Shown here: positions 23,632-28,727 of the stretch, piece by piece
How the letters are laid out: every line of letters begins with the position of its first letter
Position numbering within the stretch: position 1 is the stretch's first letter
Source: CAYXVF01 sp964468125
Lineage (GTDB): Bacteria > Myxococcota > XYA12-FULL-58-9 > CAYXVF01
Assembly: GCA_964468125.1 (NCBI GenBank)
Contig: CAYXVF010000078.1
Span: 1-28,727 of the forward strand
Direction: 5' to 3'
Length of the DNA: 28,727 bases
Translations under genes and position numbers: made by a program
The notes under the pieces: model-generated
What the model saw: the letters and a program-made list of their open reading frames with translations, nothing else
Told to the model about the DNA's origin: nothing
The model's database searches: none

Positions 23632-25790
23632 CCGCTCACCGCTTCGCGCAGCATCTCGAGGGTGTAGGGCTTTGCGAGGAAGCCGCCAAAGCTCGGGTGG
23701 TCGACGATCGAGTCGACGCCGTCCGCACTCGAATCGTAGCCACTCATCAAGACAATTCGAGCCTTGGGTAGCGTGGCCGCCAGATCGGGGAAGGTCTCGA
23801 CCCCACCGCGTCTCGGCATGGTGAGATCGAGAAGGATCACATCGTAGGGGTGTTCCGCGGCCCGCTCGAGTGCTTCGTCGCCGTTGGAGGCCTCGGTGAT
23901 GGTGAGCGAATCGAGCTCGAGGAGACGACGCACGGAGCGACGGGTCGTGGGATCGTCGTCCACGAGGAGAACGGTGGGCCGCGAAGGGGAAGACGTGTCC
24001 GACGGCTGGGCCCGTGGTGCCTCTCGCTCGGCGCGCACGCGCGGGCGCAAGGGCAAAGCGACGGTCACCCGCGTTCCGGACCCCTCTTTGGACTCGAGGA
24101 AAATCGCCCCGCGGTGCGCACGGACAATTCCGACGACCGCACTGAGCCCGAGGCCTCGTCCCGTAAATCGCGTGCTGAAGAAAGGGTCGAAGACCCGAGC
24201 CTGAGCCGTGTCCGGAATTCCTTGGCCGTCGTCCTCGACCCTGATGACACAGTAGTCCCCCGCGGGAAGATCCTGGCCCAAGTGGGCGCGCGAGAGCTCG
24301 AGACGGCTGAAGTGCTGCCGCCGCGTTCGAAGGGAGATCGAGGTCCCCTTTGCCTCGGACGCATTGCTCACCAGGTTGATCACCACCTGCTTCAAACGTT
24401 CCGCATCACCGGTGACCGTCAGGGCTTCGGAAGCCAGCTGCACCTCGAGCTCGGCGTTGCCGGTCACCGCGGCTTCGACCAGCGGATCGAGCTCGCGTAG
24501 GAGGATGTTCGCATCGAGGTCCTTGGAGGCGACCTGGGTCTGCCCGGAGTAGTCCAGGAGCTGCCGGCACAAGCCGGAAGCCCGAGTCGCCGCGGTCTTC
24601 ATGTCGCCGAGGCATTCACGCAGGAACGGTGCGTCCTCGATTCGGGCCGTTGCGGCGTCCGCATTGGCGAGCACGCCCATCAAGAGGTTGTTGAAGTCGT
24701 GCGCGATCCCGCCTGCCATGACGCCGAGGCTCTCGAGCTTCTGAGCGGCAAGGAGGCGATCGCGAATCTCTTCGCGCTCCTTTGCGGCCAACAACTCACT
24801 GCTGCGATCCTGAAACACCGCGACGACGTCGCCGCCCGGCAGGCGAAAGGTGCTGTAGTCGAGGTAGCGCGTGGCTCCGCCCCAGTGGACTTCGACCTCC
24901 CTTCTCTTGGTCTCCTCGCCGCTCCGAGCAGCCAGGCGCAGGTCAGCACCGGCCTGGCTTTCGAGGATGGCCGGAAAGGTTCCGGCGAGGGTCTTGCCGA
25001 CGATGCGCTGGGGCTCGAGCTCGGGGAGGGCGTGATTGATCGACGCGAAGAGAAAATCCTCCCCGCCGTTCAAGGGCTCGAAAATGGCAACCCCGTCGAG
25101 AAGGTGCTCGAAGAGGTCGACGAAACGTTCTTCCGAGGTCCGGAGCATGCGCTCGACGCGCTGCCTTTCCCGAATCTCCTCGCGTGCGCCCTCCAGCGCC
25201 ACCGCGAGATCCTCGCGCTGTTCTTCTTCACGGAGGCGCAGTCCTTCCATGCGTCTTGCCCAACGCACCCGCACAGACACGAGGAGAAAGGCGACGATGA
25301 TCGTGCACAGCATGAGCATCGTGCGGTGGAGCATGCCAGGAGGCAGCTCGGATCCCCAGGCGACCGCACCCCACATGGCAGCGGCGCCGACGGCGAAGAT
25401 CGCGTAGTGGCGCAAGGAGAGAAAGAACGCGCCCGCGACGACCAAGAGGAGTTGCACGTAGTTGTCGTATAAGGCTTCCTGACGCAGGTGGAGCGCATGC
25501 ACCACGTTCGACACCACGAGCAGGGCCGTGACCGTCAGCCACAGGTGAGGATTGGGCCCGCGTTCGCTTCGGCGGTACACAAAATGGGTGATGAGCCCGA
25601 CCGCAATGAGTGCGGTATCGTGGATCAGAATCGGGGCACGAAGGCCCGCCGGAAACTCGACCGCGTTGAAGACGAAGTAGATGGCGAACAGGATCGCGAG
25701 GTACACCCCGGCCGAGCGCAGGCTTTCGTGGCCCAACTGGTTCAGTCGAGCGTCCACGGAACGGGATTCTGAGCTCGGTCTCGGGTTCAT
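23604..25790 (-). CDS. Membrane-bound hybrid histidine kinase with PAS and receiver domains
   Basis: Two-component sensor of 728 aa (from the ATG at 25790; a GTG at 25814 is also open and neither has a clear ribosome site). About six membrane helices fill residues 25-180 with short loops, so the signal is probably sensed in or near the membrane. A coiled linker leads to a PAS domain (about 215-332), then HisKA with phospho-acceptor His364 in AHDFNNLLMG, and HATPase with N box around Asn476 (NLVSNASEA), DDGQGIP, FDPFFSTR and GRGLGL. A receiver domain closes the protein (605-725) with acidic pocket VDDD at 610-613, phospho-acceptor Asp655 in ILLDLTMP, Ser683 and Lys707. No DNA-binding output: it either passes phosphate to a separate partner or the receiver tunes the kinase. 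The gene is divergent from lnt and overlaps ybeY at the 3' end. Confidence 0.95.
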   Translation of the reverse strand: MNPRPSSESRSVDARLNQLGHESLRSAGVYLAILFAIYFVFNAVEFPAGLRAPILIHDTALIAVGLITHFVYRRSERGPNPHLWLTVTALLVVSNVVHALHLRQEALYDNYVQLLLVVAGAFFLSLRHYAIFAVGAAAMWGAVAWGSELPPGMLHRTMLMLCTIIVAFLLVSVRVRWARRMEGLRLREEEQREDLAVALEGAREEIRERQRVERMLRTSEERFVDLFEHLLDGVAIFEPLNGGEDFLFASINHALPELEPQRIVGKTLAGTFPAILESQAGADLRLAARSGEETKRREVEVHWGGATRYLDYSTFRLPGGDVVAVFQDRSSELLAAKEREEIRDRLLAAQKLESLGVMAGGIAHDFNNLLMGVLANADAATARIEDAPFLRECLGDMKTAATRASGLCRQLLDYSGQTQVASKDLDANILLRELDPLVEAAVTGNAELEVQLASEALTVTGDAERLKQVVINLVSNASEAKGTSISLRTRRQHFSRLELSRAHLGQDLPAGDYCVIRVEDDGQGIPDTAQARVFDPFFSTRFTGRGLGLSAVVGIVRAHRGAIFLESKEGSGTRVTVALPLRPRVRAEREAPRAQPSDTSSPSRPTVLLVDDDPTTRRSVRRLLELDSLTITEASNGDEALERAAEHPYDVILLDLTMPRRGGVETFPDLAATLPKARIVLMSGYDSSADGVDSIVDHPSFGGFLAKPYTLEMLREAVSGQVLENAPR

Positions 25791-25828
25791 GACGCGCATC
25801 AGCAACAACGACACTCGGAGTGTGACGC

Positions 25829-27440
25829 TTGATTGCCATTTCCGCTAGCGAGAAGGCGGAGTCGAGCAGAAAGACTGTCTCCGTCGCGCTCACCGCGCGA
25901 TCCCTGCTCCGCGCCGCGGGCGCCGGACTGATGTTGACCGCGTCTTTTCCTATGGCCGTGCCAGCCTTCGGGGCAGCGCCACTCCTCGATTGGGGGCCTC
26001 GGGAGCTCTTCATCCTGCCCGCTGCCGCCTATTTCTACGCGCAGGGGCTCCGAGGCGCGTTTCGGGGCGCCTGGGTCGCCGGGTTCGCGCACTTCCTAAC
26101 GCTTCTGTTCTGGCTCTACGTCGCGATGAACGAGTTCGGCCGCATGCCCTGGTACCAGGCCATACCGGCCCTCTCGCTCCTCGCCGCGTACTGCTCGCTC
26201 TACCTCGCGGCGCTGCCGCCGCTCTTTGCGATCTTGCTTCGCCGCGTGCGCCTCCCCGCTCCGCTCCTCTTCGGGATTTCGGTCGTGTTTCTCGAGTGGT
26301 TGCGAAGCCACGCCCTGACCGGGTTCCCCTGGGGCCTCTGGGGCTACTCGCAGGCGCGAAACCTCCCCCTCGCGAATTTGTCCGCCTGGGGCGGGGTGTA
26401 TCTCGTGAGTGCCGCCGTCGCGGTTTTAGGCGCCCTCGCGTTTGAGGTGGGGCGTGCACGGGGCGGGCGTCACCTGGTCGTCCTCGCAGCCACGACAGCG
26501 CTCCTCCACGGCGCGGGGGCCCTCAGACTCGCCTTGGACCGAGAGGAGCCGGGCGTCGAGCCGATCTCCGTGGCGCTCTTGCAAGGCAACATTCGCCAGG
26601 AAGTGAAAAACCGAGGAGTCCTCGCAGGAGCTCGGGTCGCCGCCGTCTACGAGGAGCTGGCCAGGCAGGCGCTCGACGCGGATCTGCTCCTGTGGCCCGA
26701 ATCCGCCTGGCCCTACGCACTCGATCTCGATAGCCCGTGGTTTCCGGTAGAACGGGACGTTCCGATGGTGGTCGGGGTCGTTCAGGGGCAGGGGCGAGGC
26801 ACCGAGCAGGTCGCGCACAACAGCTCGGTCTACGTCGAGCCCGGCGGTCGGATCGGAGGCCGCCAGCACAAGCTGCATCTCGTGCCCTTTGGCGAATATG
26901 TGCCCCTGCGTTGGCTTCTGCCGGTCGACCGTGTCGTTCCCGGCCTGATCGACTTTACGCCGGGGACTGGCGCCCATCCCGTAGGGGCGGAGCGAATCGG
27001 GGTGCTGATCTGCTACGACGGCATCTTTCCGGACATCGGCCGAGCGCACGCCGCTGCGGGCGCGGAGATCCTCGCGAATCTCACGAACGACGCCTGGTAC
27101 GGTCGTACGAGCGGGCCGCTGCATCACCTGGATTTCTACGTCTTTCGCGCGATCGAGACCGGCCGCTACGTCTTGCGCGCGACGAACACCGGTTATTCGG
27201 CGGTGATCCGCCCCACCGGAGAGGTGACGGCGCGCACGGAGCTCGACCGTAGAACGGTGAGTCGGGGGCTCGCCTATCGTCGCCAAGGCACCACGCTATA
27301 TGTCTGGGCGGGGGACTGGGTGGTCGCCGTCGCGGTGGCGGCGGTGGTCGCGGCTGCGCTCGCCGCCGCTCGGGATAGGTTGACAGGGAGAAGGAGCCCT
27401 GCGCATTTCCCCCGGCGGATCGAGACACACGAAGGAGACG

Positions 27441-27457
<17 letters not shown>
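25829..27457 (+). CDS. lnt: Apolipoprotein N-acyltransferase
   Basis: Inner-membrane enzyme that adds the third acyl chain to the N-terminal Cys of lipoproteins, the last step after Lgt and Lsp. 542 aa: membrane helices between about residues 25 and 235, a periplasmic nitrilase-like domain (245-480), and a final helix (495-513). The catalytic triad fits E. coli Lnt: Glu291 in WPESAWPY, Lys348 in HKLHLVPFGEYVPL, Cys395 in GVLICYDGIFPD. The TTG start is chosen because GGAG (25817-25820) lies eight bases upstream. The C-terminal tail is unusually acidic and basic, ending in EGDDDGTQ, because the coding end runs into the prfB start: the two genes overlap by 17 bases. Two lipoprotein proteases in the window would be its substrates. 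Confidence 0.96.
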
Positions 27458-28554
<1,097 letters not shown>

Positions 28555-28564
28555 TTCTGCGTCG

Positions 28565-28727
28565 TCAGTCGCTGACGTAGAGGTCGCGACGGGCGGTCAT
28601 CACGTCGAGCTCATACTCGAGGTTCTTGCGCGCGCGCTCCGAGAGGTTGCCCTCGAGTTTCTCCTGCAGCGCACGGATCTCCACGTTGAGAGCTCGACGG
28701 CGCTCGCGAATTTCTTGCGGTTTGCCC
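28565..28727 (-). CDS. 3' end of an unknown gene (partial)
   Basis: The C-terminal 53 residues of a minus-strand gene that continues past the window edge. The visible part is a charged helix (EIRERRRALNVEIRALQEKL, then NLSERARKNLEYELDVMT) ending RRDLYVSD and TGA. It looks like a coiled-coil tail; too little is present to name it. Codon third positions are GC-rich, supporting a real gene. It converges with prfB, leaving ten bases between the stops; a six-base hairpin CGTCAG/CTGACG (28563-28577) straddles its last codons. Confidence 0.65.
   Translation of the reverse strand, partial: GKPQEIRERRRALNVEIRALQEKLEGNLSERARKNLEYELDVMTARRDLYVSD

Overview
The window is chromosomal DNA from a GC-rich Gram-negative bacterium. 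Lipoprotein signal peptides, Lnt, MurJ, a periplasmic amidase and outer-envelope style metallopeptidases point to a diderm. The Hanks-type kinase with an HRDVSPDN loop, the DUF4388 protein and the many secreted proteins with CxxxxxC-type cysteine clusters suggest the Myxococcota/deltaproteobacterial neighbourhood. This placement is by gene style only; no marker phylogeny was run. I saw no insertion sequence, phage, CRISPR array, tRNA or rRNA.

Layout. 1-4300: a short unknown gene, a leishmanolysin-like zinc-protease lipoprotein, and a divergent pair of unknown helical proteins. 4315-6948: mutS. 7006-8204: a translationally coupled pair of tiny unknown proteins converging on a small three-helix membrane protein. 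8312-10477: a TPR-like/Amidase_3 cell-wall amidase followed by a helical unknown. 10539-12431 (minus): a Ser/Thr kinase with a single membrane helix and an outer beta domain, plus a small downstream gene. 12700-13749: a protein that I read as a divergent RelA/SpoT-type nucleotidyltransferase. 13843-15820: rpsT and murJ, divergent. 15821-16228: a non-coding gap. 16229-17032: mazG (minus). 17136-23164: an apparent envelope cluster of a TPR membrane protein, a DUF4388/MshEN-like/pseudopilin-like membrane protein, an M30-like metallopeptidase lipoprotein and two small exported beta-rich proteins. 23170-28554: ybeY, a membrane hybrid histidine kinase (minus), lnt, and prfB with a programmed +1 frameshift. 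The last 163 bases hold the 3' end of another minus-strand gene.

How they fit together. Much of the window is housekeeping for information transfer and nucleotide hygiene (mutS, mazG, rpsT, ybeY, prfB) and for the cell envelope (amidase, murJ, lnt). Two lipoprotein metalloproteases would be substrates of the Lnt pathway. Sensing and signalling are represented by the Ser/Thr kinase, the hybrid histidine kinase and the DUF4388 protein. The most notable observation is the 349-residue protein at 12700-13749: residue spacings of the RelA/SpoT synthetase core (K-x3-S-x3-K, then D-x4-RI, then NG, then E-x-Q with H, H and YK at the canonical distances) are all present, but the residues that bind the guanosine substrate appear changed. 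It may be an unusual alarmone or nucleotide pyrophosphotransferase. The second notable item is the pseudopilin-like tail on the DUF4388 protein.
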